In this document: one piece after another, positions 54,144 to 64,000 of the stretch
Numbering within the stretch: the first letter of the stretch is position 1
How the letters are laid out: every line of letters begins with the position of its first letter
Origin: Psococerastis gibbosa
Taxonomy: Eukaryota > Arthropoda > Insecta > Psocodea > Psocidae
Length of the DNA stretch: 64,000 nucleotides
Reading direction: 5' to 3'
NCBI GenBank assembly: GCA_963971405.1
Contig: OZ020487.1
Location: 33,837,371 to 33,901,370, forward strand
Made by a program: the position numbers and the translations under genes
The notes under the pieces: model-generated
Told to the model about the DNA's origin: nothing
The model's input: the letters and a program-made list of their open reading frames with translations, nothing else
Database searches by the model: none

Positions 54144-54760
54144 GTCTCCTTACTGTATGAGATTTTGAGATTATCCTAGACTAAGCCTACATTTTCGCCT
54201 GCATTGATAATTGTAATAAATACTCAATGCAATAATTTAATACACGAGAAGATGGTGCTAACTATCATTATTGCAATAAATAATCCACTTAAAATTAATA
54301 TTGCCTTCATCCACTCGTGTATTACATTGTTGATCCTATATGAGATTACTATACCATGTCCTAAGGTGAAGTCTTTGTTCATTAGAAATGAAAATGTATA
54401 CCTTAAATAGCCCAAGTCGAAATTTTGTTTGTCACATTGTATTTTTTTAGTTGTTATTGTAATAATTCGCATTTAGCGTTTTAACTACATTTGCCATAGG
54501 ATATGTGTTTGGTCAATGGTTTAAACTGAATGTAATAGGCTAATTGACGACACAAGACGTATGTAAAGGTGGTAACTCGCATAATGTCGTTTTGAGATAA
54601 GCCCATCTAAAGCTTTTACTGACACCGACTACCTTCTCAATGTTAACTTCTGTGACATTGAATGTCTCCCGATTTCTTTTTAAATTGATCACATTCCACC
54701 ATGTTCCTTTTCATATTAATTTATGTGTGCAAATACTTCAAACAAGCAATGATCTCGTAG
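54144..54760. other. Flank of copy B with a weak direct repeat
   Basis: About 54706-54758 (TGCAAATACTTCAAACAAGCAATGATCTCGT) resembles 57873-57927 on the other side of copy B; CCTTCATCCACTCGTGTATT near 54303 resembles 57967. No gene recognised. Confidence 0.35.
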
Positions 54761-57343
54761 CACGAGCTAACAATATTCACGCGCCAGCGTAGTCTAATCA
54801 GGAACACTACATCGAATTTTTGGTGGAAGGACCTCAAACATCTAGCTTAGTAGGAAGATTGGAATGGGAATGTTGGAAGGTCCTATTCAGCATGTCTTAC
54901 ACTGTCTATGTCGTTTTGCGTCAAAGCATATTCTACGTCTCTTCAGCAGGGCCGTAGCGCTGAGAAAAGCATTACGGGGGGCTGGGTAACCTTTTAGGTT
55001 TTTCGGGTTGTCATAACCAGATCTAAGCTATTCTCCGTGAATCCAAGCCATTAATGTCATGGTAAACCTGAGATAGGCCTCACCATTAATATCTAACTAC
55101 AGTATGTACCTATGCGTTTTGAGTTTCAAAACTAATTTTCATTTTTCAAAAAGTTTTATTTGTAATTAAACAACAGTTTTATTGTCCCTTCATTTTTTCA
55201 AAAACAAATTGACAATGGGCTAGGTAGGCCTATAAGCTTATGCATAATTTTATTATAACTCGTAAACTGAATAACTGAATCATCTTAATTAACAAAAAAA
55301 TACGAGTAGCAGAAAACATTATTTGAAATAATTATGACTATTTTTTGAATTTGTATTAGGTATAGGTACGAACTGAAAAAATAGTTTTGCAGCTCGGGAC
55401 TTTACTTTAATCCTTCTTGGGGGGCGCGACAGAACGTTTGGGGGGGGGGGGCTGAGCCCCTCTGGTCCCCCAGGCTACGGCCCTGCTCTTCAGCATTCCA
55501 TAGGCTACAACAGATTTGAAGGCTGCGCTACCGTTCTCGATTTACTGGACCTTTTGCGCCCAGAGCTACTGTTTATTATTGGTAAGGTTCGATAGCTTCA
55601 ATACCGATTTGGCTCATCGGTTGCTGTTGCGTACAGTTTGCGTTGTATGCCAGGCAAGGTCATCTTCTTAATGGGCTGGGGCTTCTACTAATTTGTTTTC
55701 CAAAAGATTGCTTCGCAAAATGATAACGGTCAGCCTCTAAGTTCTTCAAAGGCTAGTTTAACTTCAGTTTGTAATGCGATGAGGTGTTTGGAGTGGATTA
55801 TTGCGATAAGACAGCGTAGTATATGAGTTGTATAGCGGACGAACTATTGCTGCTGAGTACAAGAAATATACTCGTATTCATACTATACAGAACGCACGAC
55901 AAAAGAACGACGATGGTCTGCTGTCCTGCCATGACCTACAATGTTTATTTAGTATCTTGGTTAAGTTTTACTCTTGTAAGTTGGTACTCAAGAACTTGGT
56001 GTTAGTATTTTGTTCCATCCCTCCCTTTTCATCAATTCCTCTCTATGATTACCGTACATCTTCCCCTCCAGCTCGGCATTGTATGTGCAATCTATCTGGC
56101 TATCGCTGCCCATAAGATTCTATCTTAGCACTTCATCACAAGCGCCTCTATTTGACACTTCTTGCTTTCACTTATAGTCTTTTCATATGTAGTTATACAT
56201 ATATAGTTTCACATACAGTATTAACCCTATAGCATCATGCGTTGTGAGTAGAAGGAGGTATTCCGTATTCCTAGATTACAGTATCATTATCTTTTCATTA
56301 AACGCCACGTCGTGCGTTCTCAATCCCATCATAGTTATTCAGTTCTGCTCTGTCATTATGCTCAAATGTTCAACATCGCTGCTAAATTAACAATGTAAGC
56401 CACGCTAGGGCTACTGGATGGGCACCCAAAGTGGTCGCATTTTATAAGATCCGAAACATCGACAGTATAAGATGGATGCCTTCGGGTAGCTGAGTGTCTT
56501 GACTCTTGAGGGTCTGGTGACGTGTCTATGAAGTGGGAAGAAAGAAGAGGAGACGAAGAAAATGCATTGTGTAGTGCTTAGGCTTAAATTATGTAGGTAT
56601 TTGGTGAAGTGAAGTGAATGTGATTTGTAGGGTTGAGACACCTAGCTGCCTGACTTCGGTTCATGTACTGTCATTCCATCATGTACCTTTTCAAACATCT
56701 ACGCCCACAAAAAGTTCTCAATCCAGGGCTCTATCCCGCTTTTCTGTCAGGTATGCACTCCAGACGTGTTCTGAGCACTGATACCTATGCTTATCTTGCT
56801 ACTATCGGTGGCCCGCCATGCAACTCAACACCTAATTGTCAGTCCTTCAATCCACCGTTGTGCTGCCCAATGACCATGGCACTGGTCAGTCCACTGGTGT
56901 TTAAGGAAATCCCAATATGAAACTTCGGTCACTCACTCCATTCCAAACTGAACTTGAACAGTGGTAGTTGCTTGGGATCTGAGACGAATATTGTCTGATA
57001 ACCATGTGAATGCATGCATATGATTGTCTTCTGTTCGTCGCTGATAACAAGAACTTAACGTTTGAGGAGCTTTTACGTTACCAGGGCTCAGGTTGTGAAG
57101 ACTCCTCTTCTGGAAAACACATTATAAGAAACTACTCTGCACCTAAGGAAATTGATCTGGAACTGGTGTACATCGGGGGCTGTATCGGACGAATGCCGCC
57201 GATGTATTACATCGTTACAGAGCTGAATCTTATCATAAATAGTAAAGTAGCTCGTATGGGACATTTGGATTGTGGACTTTGATAATGAAGAGCGTAGCTT
57301 TTAAAACTGTTGAACCGTGAGGGTGCTGATAGTTAGGCGTAGA
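54761..57343 (+). repeat. ~2-kb duplicated unit, copy B, with an inserted hAT MITE
   Basis: Same unit as 46747-48777, interrupted at 54947-55485 and bounded at its right by the CAGAGGCGG MITE at 57344. A frame at 57010-57282 (DNKNLTFEELLRYQGSGCED...KEIDLELVYIGG) stays open here but is interrupted in copy A. Function unknown. Confidence 0.8.
54947..55485. mobile_element. hAT MITE, CAGGGCCGTAGC ends (539 bp)
   Basis: Ends CAGGGCCGTAGC and GCTACGGCCCTG, perfect 8-bp duplication CTCTTCAG at 54939-54946 and 55486-55493. Copy A keeps the empty site at 46929. The first nine bases equal those of the autonomous hAT at 31360 (CAGGGCCGT), so that transposase is a candidate for its mobilisation. A G-run lies at 55439-55451. 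Confidence 0.92.
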
Positions 57344-57832
57344 CAGAGGCGGACGCAGCGACCGGCACTGCGGCCAATTGCCCCCCCCCCCCCTTGGAAG
57401 ACAGTTATATTCTTTACCTCTAAAATCCAAGCGCTAACTGCACTCAAAATGCGTAAAACCCCACTATTTCACCCCTATTTTTCAAAAAATTTCTCCCGGC
57501 GAACCCGAAGACCCCCGGTCCTGTGCACAATTTTATTAATTCCCTGTATTATAAAAACCTTGTTGCTCTGACTATGAGTAAAACCCCAATATTTCAACCC
57601 TATTTCTCAAAAAAATTTACCCGGGGGGACGCCTTCATATCTTCCCAACTCTCTGGCTCATGCGCAAAGGACACTAAGGTCATTAATTTAAAAGCTGCGT
57701 AGGTCCATGATATCGGCTTTCCCCATTTTTAACACTTTTATGAGCATGGGTGGAGGGGCGCCAAATTCGAAAACCTATCTTTACGCTACTGACAAGTGCC
57801 TCCTCCGTTTATGAGGTCTGGGACCGTCTCTG
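57344..57832. mobile_element. hAT MITE, CAGAGGCGG family (489 bp)
   Basis: Ends CAGAGGCGGACGC and GACCGTCTCTG with a perfect 8-bp duplication GGCGTAGA at 57336-57343 and 57833-57840. It is an inverted relative of 10340-10832. The empty site is visible in copy A at 48770-48777. Confidence 0.92.
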
Positions 57833-57840
57833 GGCGTAGA

Positions 57841-58590
57841 TCGAAATATATGCCTTAATCCATATCCTAACATATTAATCTCTGTATGCAAATACTTGTA
57901 ACAGGCAATGAATGATCTCGTGGCATGTGGGGGAATAGGAAAATGAAAATTAGTAACTAATGTCACCTTCGTCCACTTGTGCCTTCAATTGTCGTTATTA
58001 TGTGAGACTACTCCCATATCCAGTGGCAATTGGGAAACTCATTAACTCGGTGTAATGTTTAAAAAAAAACGGATATAAAATAAATTAGCAATGGAAATTT
58101 CGTTTTCAGTTTATGGCAAACTTAATGTTTTATTAGAGTTTGCCACTATAAAGCCAAATGGGGTATGTGAATAGTACCTATTGTAGATATGAAATCACTT
58201 CAATTGTGTTTTTTAAATATTGCTTTAAATCAGGTACGCTTTATACTTGATGCAAAATGCATGTGTGAAAGAACCGATGAACAGAGTGCGCTATGTAAGC
58301 TGCCTACGAGATCCTGGTCCCTGCAGCATTTGATTCGCATGACTGCACAACTGTGAATTTTTTAGAGGCCTATTACCTCTGTTGCATCTTGCCGGATCTG
58401 TCCTCATGTCCATTTATTAAGAAAATGCCTCAGTCTGTAAACCCTCCACTATCAGGGTTGCCAAAGTACCTTCTTTTCTTCCAGAGTTTAAATGACTCCG
58501 TCCAATGAAACTAGTGTGCGTAAGACGAGTAATTGCCCCCATGTATATATGCTTAAAGCTACCTATGAGGGTCCAAACTCATTTATTATC
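57841..58590. other. No gene recognised
   Basis: Contains the weak direct repeat of the copy-B flank (about 57873-57990). Nothing else recognised. Confidence 0.35.
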
Positions 58591-58594
58591 ACTA

Positions 58595-58925
58595 TCAATA
58601 ATTAATCAGCTCCGTAAGCCAGGATGTGATATGTGAGCCTCCTCCACTCCCTCCTGCCTCGCCTCTTCTAATTATTCAGCAGTACCTCTGGTACCAGTCC
58701 CACTGGTACCAGTCCCACTCTTCTGAGATGTCCTCAATCTGTTTTTTTTTTTTTTGCTAGGTCTTCCCCTTCTTCGTGTTCTTTCTACTTCTTCATCCAG
58801 CAATTTACCTCTCGCACCTGTTGTTATCCATTCGCTTTATGTGCTCGAACCATTGCAGTCTCTTTCTCGCTATCCTCTCCACCAATGGCTCTTCCAAACT
58901 CATTATGAGTCTCGATGCATTCATT
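58595..58925 (-). mobile_element. LINE reverse transcriptase C-terminal remnant
   Basis: The minus strand from 58920 reads MSLEEPLVERIARKRLQWFE then HIKRMDNNR and, after frame breaks, RTRRRGRPSKKK and QIEDISEEW. The RLQWF(G/E)HxxRM...TRRRGRPxK...I(E/D)D order is the common tail of RTE/CR1-like ORF2 proteins. A T-run (58742-58755 on plus) interrupts the coding sequence, probably as an expanded A tract. Inactive. Confidence 0.7.
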
Positions 58926-60115
58926 TATGCACAGATGATGGAGTAGGTGAATCCAGGTCAATACACACACCCAACTCCGTCCATTTGGCGTTACTACTGT
59001 ATGTCACCAAAGAGTTTAAAGTCTGAGGCGTTTCCTTGTTGTTTGAATCCGAATAGTACGTTTTGACTTTTTAAATTATTTACCTAATATCCTACTATAG
59101 GCCGTACCATATGCGTTAAATAATTGTTGACCCTTTCTATGGGACCAGCTGCATTCTTGTTAGAGGGGGGAGGGGGTTGAAAAGGACCGATTTAGAAAGT
59201 ACAGAATTTTGCCCATTTCCCCAAAAAATGTTAGAAGTGGTAGGTAGTTATAGCCTAATCATGTAACCGCTTTCTTATAACCTGTTTCAATCCAGTTCTG
59301 TGGAGGGGGAGGGGGTGGGCCACTATTAGCGTTCAATAGCTCGGTTAATGGTTGAGGGCCAATTCAGGAAGAACTTAGAACTAGAACCATATCCCAAAAC
59401 GAAAACGTTACAAGTGTTAGGTACCTAGCTTCCTATATTTTTTCTAATTTGAACGTAAAACGGAATGTTTTGTCAATAGGTGCCTAACGGAGTCTCCAGT
59501 AAACGTAGGCCTATACTGTCATACAACTGTACAAGTGCACACTAGGCTAAACTCTTACCTACTCTATTTTGAATAATATGTTTTCCTCAGAGTTGGTGAT
59601 AAGATTATGATGAATAACCCCACAGAATAAAATTATAAATGATTCATGATGCTCAGTTAATAGATCTCAAGACGAATTCAATTAATAATATAGAAATAAC
59701 AATTTTGTAAAATACTGAAAAAGTCAAGTTAGCCTAGTTTGAACTTGTACTGTATATGCTGCCCCACGTATACAACCTAAGGGAGGTAGGCTATGTAGCG
59801 CTTCTGTGAGTTGATTTTTTTTTCAGCGGAATCCCTTTAATTTGGCTACATACGAATAAAGTACGTACCGTACTGTGTTGGTATGTATCAACAGTAAAAA
59901 TAGGCTGGCAGCTTTGTCCTGGGTTTACATACGGTACGGCTATAGGTTTAGAAAGTGACTGTTGTGCTTTGTCTCCGAGAGCGCCAACAAACGGTAGGTT
60001 TATGCCCATTTTACAAATGCGTTGCGTCCAGGTAAGTTCTGATAGTGCAATAAAATGTCAGAAGTTGTTTTCTTGAAATCTGACTTAAAATTTGAAAATT
60101 CGAAACAAATTTTTA
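58926..60115. other. No gene recognised
   Basis: No supported element ends, arrays or coding frames. Confidence 0.35.
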
Positions 60116-60117
60116 TT

Positions 60118-60358
60118 CCGATTGGCTGCAGGTCGAGCCTCCATCTTTGATTTCTACTTAAAAGGGGTCCAATCAGCGTTGTAATTGGAGGCAGGAATAG
60201 CCTCCATCTTGGATTTCTACTTGAAAGGGGTCTAATCAGCGTTGTAATTGGAGGCAGGAATAGCCGCCATCTTGGATTTCTTCCGAAAGGGGTCTAATCA
60301 GCGTTGTAATTGGAGGCAGGAATAGCCGCCATCTTGGATTTCTTCCGAAAGGGATCCA
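60118..60358. repeat. 62-bp tandem repeat, about 3.9 units
   Basis: The unit GTAATTGGAGGCAGGAATAGCC...CGCCATCTTGGATTTC...AAAGGGGTCTAATCAGC recurs with starts near 60118, 60181, 60243 and 60305. The last two units are nearly identical. Each holds ATTGG/CCAATCAG-type and GCCGCCATCTTGGA motifs, similar to CCAAT-box and YY1-type sites; a regulatory role is only speculation. Confidence 0.8.
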
Positions 60359-60821
60359 TTCTCAGCAGACAGCAGCTCATTGATGCCCGGTACACATGGA
60401 CGATTCTGCCAGTTGGGGCTTGCAGACGTAATCAATTGTAGCAATAGAGCTAGCAGAAGACGGCTTGTTGGTTTCTTGATGATATTTTCGCCAGACGGCA
60501 TGAAGCCAACAAAACTTTCGAAAGTGCGTTCAGAAATTACCTTTTCTTTGCCCCAACCTATCATCCCCCATTTGTCCCCATGATCAATTTCTCAGCGTCT
60601 CACACTTTGTGGAATGTTCACGTGTACTGGTCAAATAGAGACAGGAAGTAGAAAGTGTAAGCGGCTAACTAAATGTGTTGGTTATGACGTCACTTGTCGA
60701 GCATGCATTTCGATTTTAATATGTTTTGGGCGCAGGTGTGCCAACACAAATAATGGGTTTTAATTTGGGTAAATGTTTAGTTGGAACAGTGGATTTCTAT
60801 GCGAATGTAGTTCCGTTGTAA
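60359..60821. other. No gene recognised
   Basis: Overlapping frames at 60298-60564 (minus) and 60380-60583 (plus) share the same DNA and neither shows a motif. Confidence 0.35.
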
Positions 60822-60979
60822 GGTGCCCATTGGTGCCCATTCCACATACGTACAACGTCAACGAAAAATTGAAAAATGACGTAAATTGACGTGGTAGCAG
60901 AATTTTTAGTATGTCTTTAATGTCTGCTAAAACGTCATTTTTCAATTTTTCGTTGACGATTGAAGTATATGGAATACCC
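60822..60979. mobile_element. Harbinger-like foldback P1
   Basis: Preceded by TAA (60819-60821), begins GGTGCCCATT. Arms GTCAACGAAAAATTGAAAAATGACG and its inverse enclose GTGGTAGCAGAATTTTTAGTATG. Ends TATATGGAATACCCC, abutting P2. Confidence 0.65.
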
Positions 60980-61118
60980 CCCATTCCACATACGTACAAC
61001 GTCAATGAAAATTATGAAATTGAAGGTGGTAGCAGAATTTTTAGTATGTCTTTAATGTCTGCTACCACCTTCAATTTCATAATTTTCATTGACGTTGTAC
61101 GTATATGGAATGGGCGCC
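60980..61118. mobile_element. Harbinger-like foldback P2
   Basis: Arms of ~56 bp from CCATTCCACATACGTACAAC to GTACGTATATGGAATGG are near-perfect inverses around a ~20-bp centre. The right end GGAATGGGCGCC equals that of the 21170-21549 MITE and is followed by TTA. Confidence 0.75.
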
Positions 61119-61121
61119 TTA

Positions 61122-61259
61122 GGCGCAGATTCCACCAACGTCAATAGTGATATTAAATGTTTTTTTACGTGGTAGCAGACATTTTTAGACAGTCTAAAAA
61201 TGTCTGCTACCACGTAAAAAACATTTAATATCACTATTGACGTTGATGGAATCAGCGCC
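61122..61259. mobile_element. Harbinger-like foldback P3, 1-nt loop palindrome
   Basis: GGCGCAGATTCCACCAACG to CGTTGATGGAATCAGCGCC. The arms of ~68 bp differ at about three positions and meet at TTTTAGAC-A-GTCTAAAA, so the loop is a single base. Flanked by TTA (61119-61121) and TAA (61260-61262). Contains the family motif ACGTGGTAGCAGACATT. Confidence 0.85.
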
Positions 61260-61262
61260 TAA

Positions 61263-62049
61263 GACAACGAAAGAAATGCAATTCGCCTCAGAACATCGTA
61301 GATATAAATTTCAAATTTTGGAGCCTCTTAGATGACAATCAGTACCAATGGAAAACTGCCCTCCTCTGATTGGAGGGCACATCTGGTCAATCAGGCTGGC
61401 AGTTTTCTTTGGTGGAATATGGATGACATCAATTTGCTTGCGTAATGCGTTTAGGATTCCCTGCGCTGCCCCCTAGAAACTAGTCTGCGAGGGCAAGGTG
61501 GACCGTGCCCCCCCCCCCTCCCCCAAGTCGGCGTCCCTGGCTAGAACAACACTCTTCAATAATTAACGCGAGGTGGGTGGTCTAAATTCCGTTCTCCTCA
61601 TGTGCAGTAAGCACATTTACTGACTGAAACACAAAATGCGATTATTGTTAGGCTAAATACCAGTAGGTCCACTGGTTCACGATTTTCTTTCAACTAATTT
61701 CAAAGAAAATATTGTAGGGACTGTAGGTATTATCCCTTTCACAAATGGCAAGCCTACAGCAGGGGAGGTATTTTATAACAATACGGGCGTCTATTCATAA
61801 AAGGTTACTCTTGGTATGGGGAGAAAACACCTTTTGGAATCGTTTCAGATCCTCTCAAATAAAAATCTCATCATATAAGGCTTATTGTCAGTTTTGGGGG
61901 ACTTTATGACGGGCGTTGGCTCAACTTACGACTCACCTTATGATAGGCTTTCCCACAACCACCGATTTTTTATTTAACTAGTAAAGAAATCTGACAAAGT
62001 GATGTGTCTTACTACTGACAATAAATGCCTAATCTTGGGTTAATTTATT
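61263..62049. other. No gene recognised
   Basis: Has a small inverted repeat at about 61349-61410 (GAAAACTGCC/GGCAGTTTTC) and a C-run at 61510-61520 beside GGCGTCCCTGG, which resembles a lone hAT MITE right end. No partner end was found. Confidence 0.4.
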
Positions 62050-62919
62050 GCTTTCCAATTTATGCGTAGTATAAGGAAAACTTTGTGACGGTCGAAATTT
62101 TCGATTCCGAGATTTCAACGGATTTACACGTTTTGAGGTCCTAGGAACCCAAAAAAGTGGTTTTTACGAAATGTCTGTCCGTCTGTCTGTCGTTCTGTCT
62201 GTCTGTCTATGCGTCGATTTCCGGGCAAACTACTCGGTCGATCTTGATGAAATGCGGCATGTAGGTTCACAAAAATCATACCTCGGAAAGAAAGTTTTTA
62301 TTTGGGGCTAACTTAATTTGGGGGGGTTTTATTCTCAAAAAAACTCCAAAAAAACGTCTAAAAAAATTATTTCCCAAAAACGGCTCTAACGATTTCTTTT
62401 AAATTCACATATATTGTAGTTGTTATTAATGTTGATAAAATGCGGGGGGTCGCTTGCCCCTTGATAGGTTGCTTCTGGGGGTAAAAAAATAAAAATAACT
62501 AAATTTTAATGAAAAGTGACTAAAAAAAATAATTTTTCTCCAAAACCTTCCTATCGATGATTTCTACCTTCAGGCATGTTTTAGGTGTTAAATTGAGTAA
62601 CGAAACCGGACAGGTTGCTTTTCCAGAAAAGTATTTGGTTTTGTAAAAAAATGTGTTTTTTTTTTAAAAAATGAAAATTCACGCTCAAATGCATTGCGTG
62701 CCCTGCCAGTATTGCTGTGTGGTAATGTGTTGGTCTGACCTATCTAGAATTTACCTCACCTCCAGTGACGTCAGGTGGACAACCCACCCCCCCCCCCCCC
62801 CGAGATATCGGAAATTTAACCATAGGAAAATTATTTACCATGAAATTACTCATTTTCTCTATCTACTAATTTTGATAAATTGGAAAACATGTTCGAGTAA
62901 ACTCGGACCGGTTCTTTTA
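62050..62919 (-). repeat. ~0.87-kb interspersed repeat, full inverted copy
   Basis: Runs from TTGCTTTCCAATTTATGCG to CGAGTAAACTCGGACCGGTTC, collinear with the inverse of 15534-16397. It contains the GTCT microsatellite (62178-62208), AAAAACGGCTCTAACGATTTC, CACCTCCAGTGACGTCAGGTG and a C-run (62788-62801). The G/C-run and the microsatellite differ in length between copies. Confidence 0.8.
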
Positions 62920-64000
62920 TTATTTGAAGTAATTTTTTTGGCTGCTATACAGTACGCCTACCTATATCACTGACCCTTTGATATACATTGTGGCATTTGT
63001 CTATTATTTTAATTACCTACTAATAGGGTACATGGATTGATGGATACAAATACGTTATAAATATATTAACAAAGCATATTATCATGTCTCTCTTCAGTTC
63101 ATTTTGTAAGTCCATACAGCTTTTCGAACGTAAATCACTACGGAACTTTTTATAGGGTAAGGTAAATTACCCAGTGGCACGGTGAAAATAGTCGAATTCC
63201 ATTTACACACAAAATTACAATAATTATTTTTCATTTTTTAGCACCTATTAGAGGTTAAATTGTTAAAAAAAATACATTTTGTAGTTGTGAAGCTCCTCGT
63301 CTCTGTATGAACCGAATTTTCAACCTTATTCACCCAAAATTTTCCCCTAGACCACAAAAATTCATTTCTCAAAGTTTTTCTGCTTTGTAGCCTATAAAAA
63401 AAAATGAATTTTTACTTCTGAAGCTTCTCGTAGACATGGGTGATACTTAAGTGTTTAAAGTGGAATTAAGGAAGGAAAGATATGCAAAAATGGATGTAAA
63501 CGGAGTCTACACCTTGCCGGTGACATATTATGTTGACCTCCATAGAAAATCAATCCAACATGCCACTCCGAAAATATGGTGATTTGGGTTTGAAACCTGT
63601 TTCCGTCGATTTTCCCATATCTCTCTGTATTTCACCTGCCTGTAAAGTCTTTATACAATGTTAATAGGTAGGCTACTCTGATGGATTCCGTCAGGCATGG
63701 AAATAGGAAAATCATGGTGGCTTCCTTCGCATTCCACTTTCAACAGCTTCACCACCGAAGGTGGGAGCATCCTATAAATAATGAGAATCGGGGCTCCAGT
63801 ATCAATTGATATACCTCCTCTTAAATCTCGGCCCATACCTACTAGTGTAATACTAGCCTCTACGATATTCCATAATCGATCAGTCTGGAGAGGTGAGAAT
63901 TTCCATGTAAGCTTATGTGTCGCATTTTAAATTGGAAAAATTCGGGTTTGTGAGACTTCATGGCTTGGATCAATGAATTGGACCGACAGTGAGTATGGTC
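62920..64000. other. No gene recognised
   Basis: AT-rich, no supported element. The frame at 63651-63836 (minus) shows no motif. Confidence 0.35.

Overview
The window looks like a repeat-rich intergenic region of an animal nuclear genome, probably a marine or aquatic invertebrate. It is AT-rich, has no bacterial-type gene organisation, and has very low coding density with almost every recognisable coding region belonging to a transposable element. The mix of hAT, Harbinger-like, Helitron, Copia, LINE and SINE sequence is typical of metazoans. TAGGCCTA-type palindromes and long G or C runs are frequent. I cannot name the species. No rRNA, CRISPR array or confident host gene was found.

Layout. 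0-8 kb: fragments of an ~0.87-kb interspersed repeat carrying GTCT/ACAG microsatellites, a truncated LINE with a poly-A tail, and further LINE 3' tails. 8-11.2 kb: a cluster of hAT elements with 7-8 bp target site duplications (TSDs), including a 1.96-kb element holding a degraded transposase and a younger nested MITE. 12-14 kb: a Harbinger-like foldback and an unidentified degenerate coding stretch on the minus strand. 15.5-16.4 kb: a full copy of the ~0.87-kb repeat. 17.5-18.4 kb: a SINE copy, a tRNA-like sequence and a hAT MITE. 20.3-26.6 kb: a broken, originally spliced Helitron Rep/helicase gene interrupted by a Harbinger-like MITE, a 1.75-kb hAT and a 257-bp foldback. 28-31 kb: two foldbacks and a candidate two-exon small gene. 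31.36-35.13 kb: an apparently complete autonomous hAT encoding an 814-residue transposase. 35.8-40.1 kb: splice-site-bounded candidate exons and nested hAT MITEs. 40.44-44.81 kb: a complete Copia retrotransposon with two identical 156-bp LTRs. 46.7-48.8 and 54.8-57.3 kb: a ~2-kb duplicated unit; the second copy carries two hAT MITEs and the first shows both empty sites. 48.9-53 kb: further hAT elements, GC-rich minisatellite units and LINE tails. 60.1-61.3 kb: a 62-bp tandem array and three abutting palindromes. 62.05-62.92 kb: an inverted full copy of the ~0.87-kb repeat.

How the pieces relate. The intact hAT (31.4 kb) could supply transposase for non-autonomous hAT copies, but their termini fall into several families (CAGGGCCGT, CAGAGGCGG, CAGTGCCGGG, TAAGCCTGCC, TAGGGTGACC), so probably only those with matching ends would be mobilised. 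Nesting gives relative ages: the Helitron is oldest, then the insertions into its repeat exon; Copia and the autonomous hAT are the youngest. All identifications come from reading the sequence; no database search was made.
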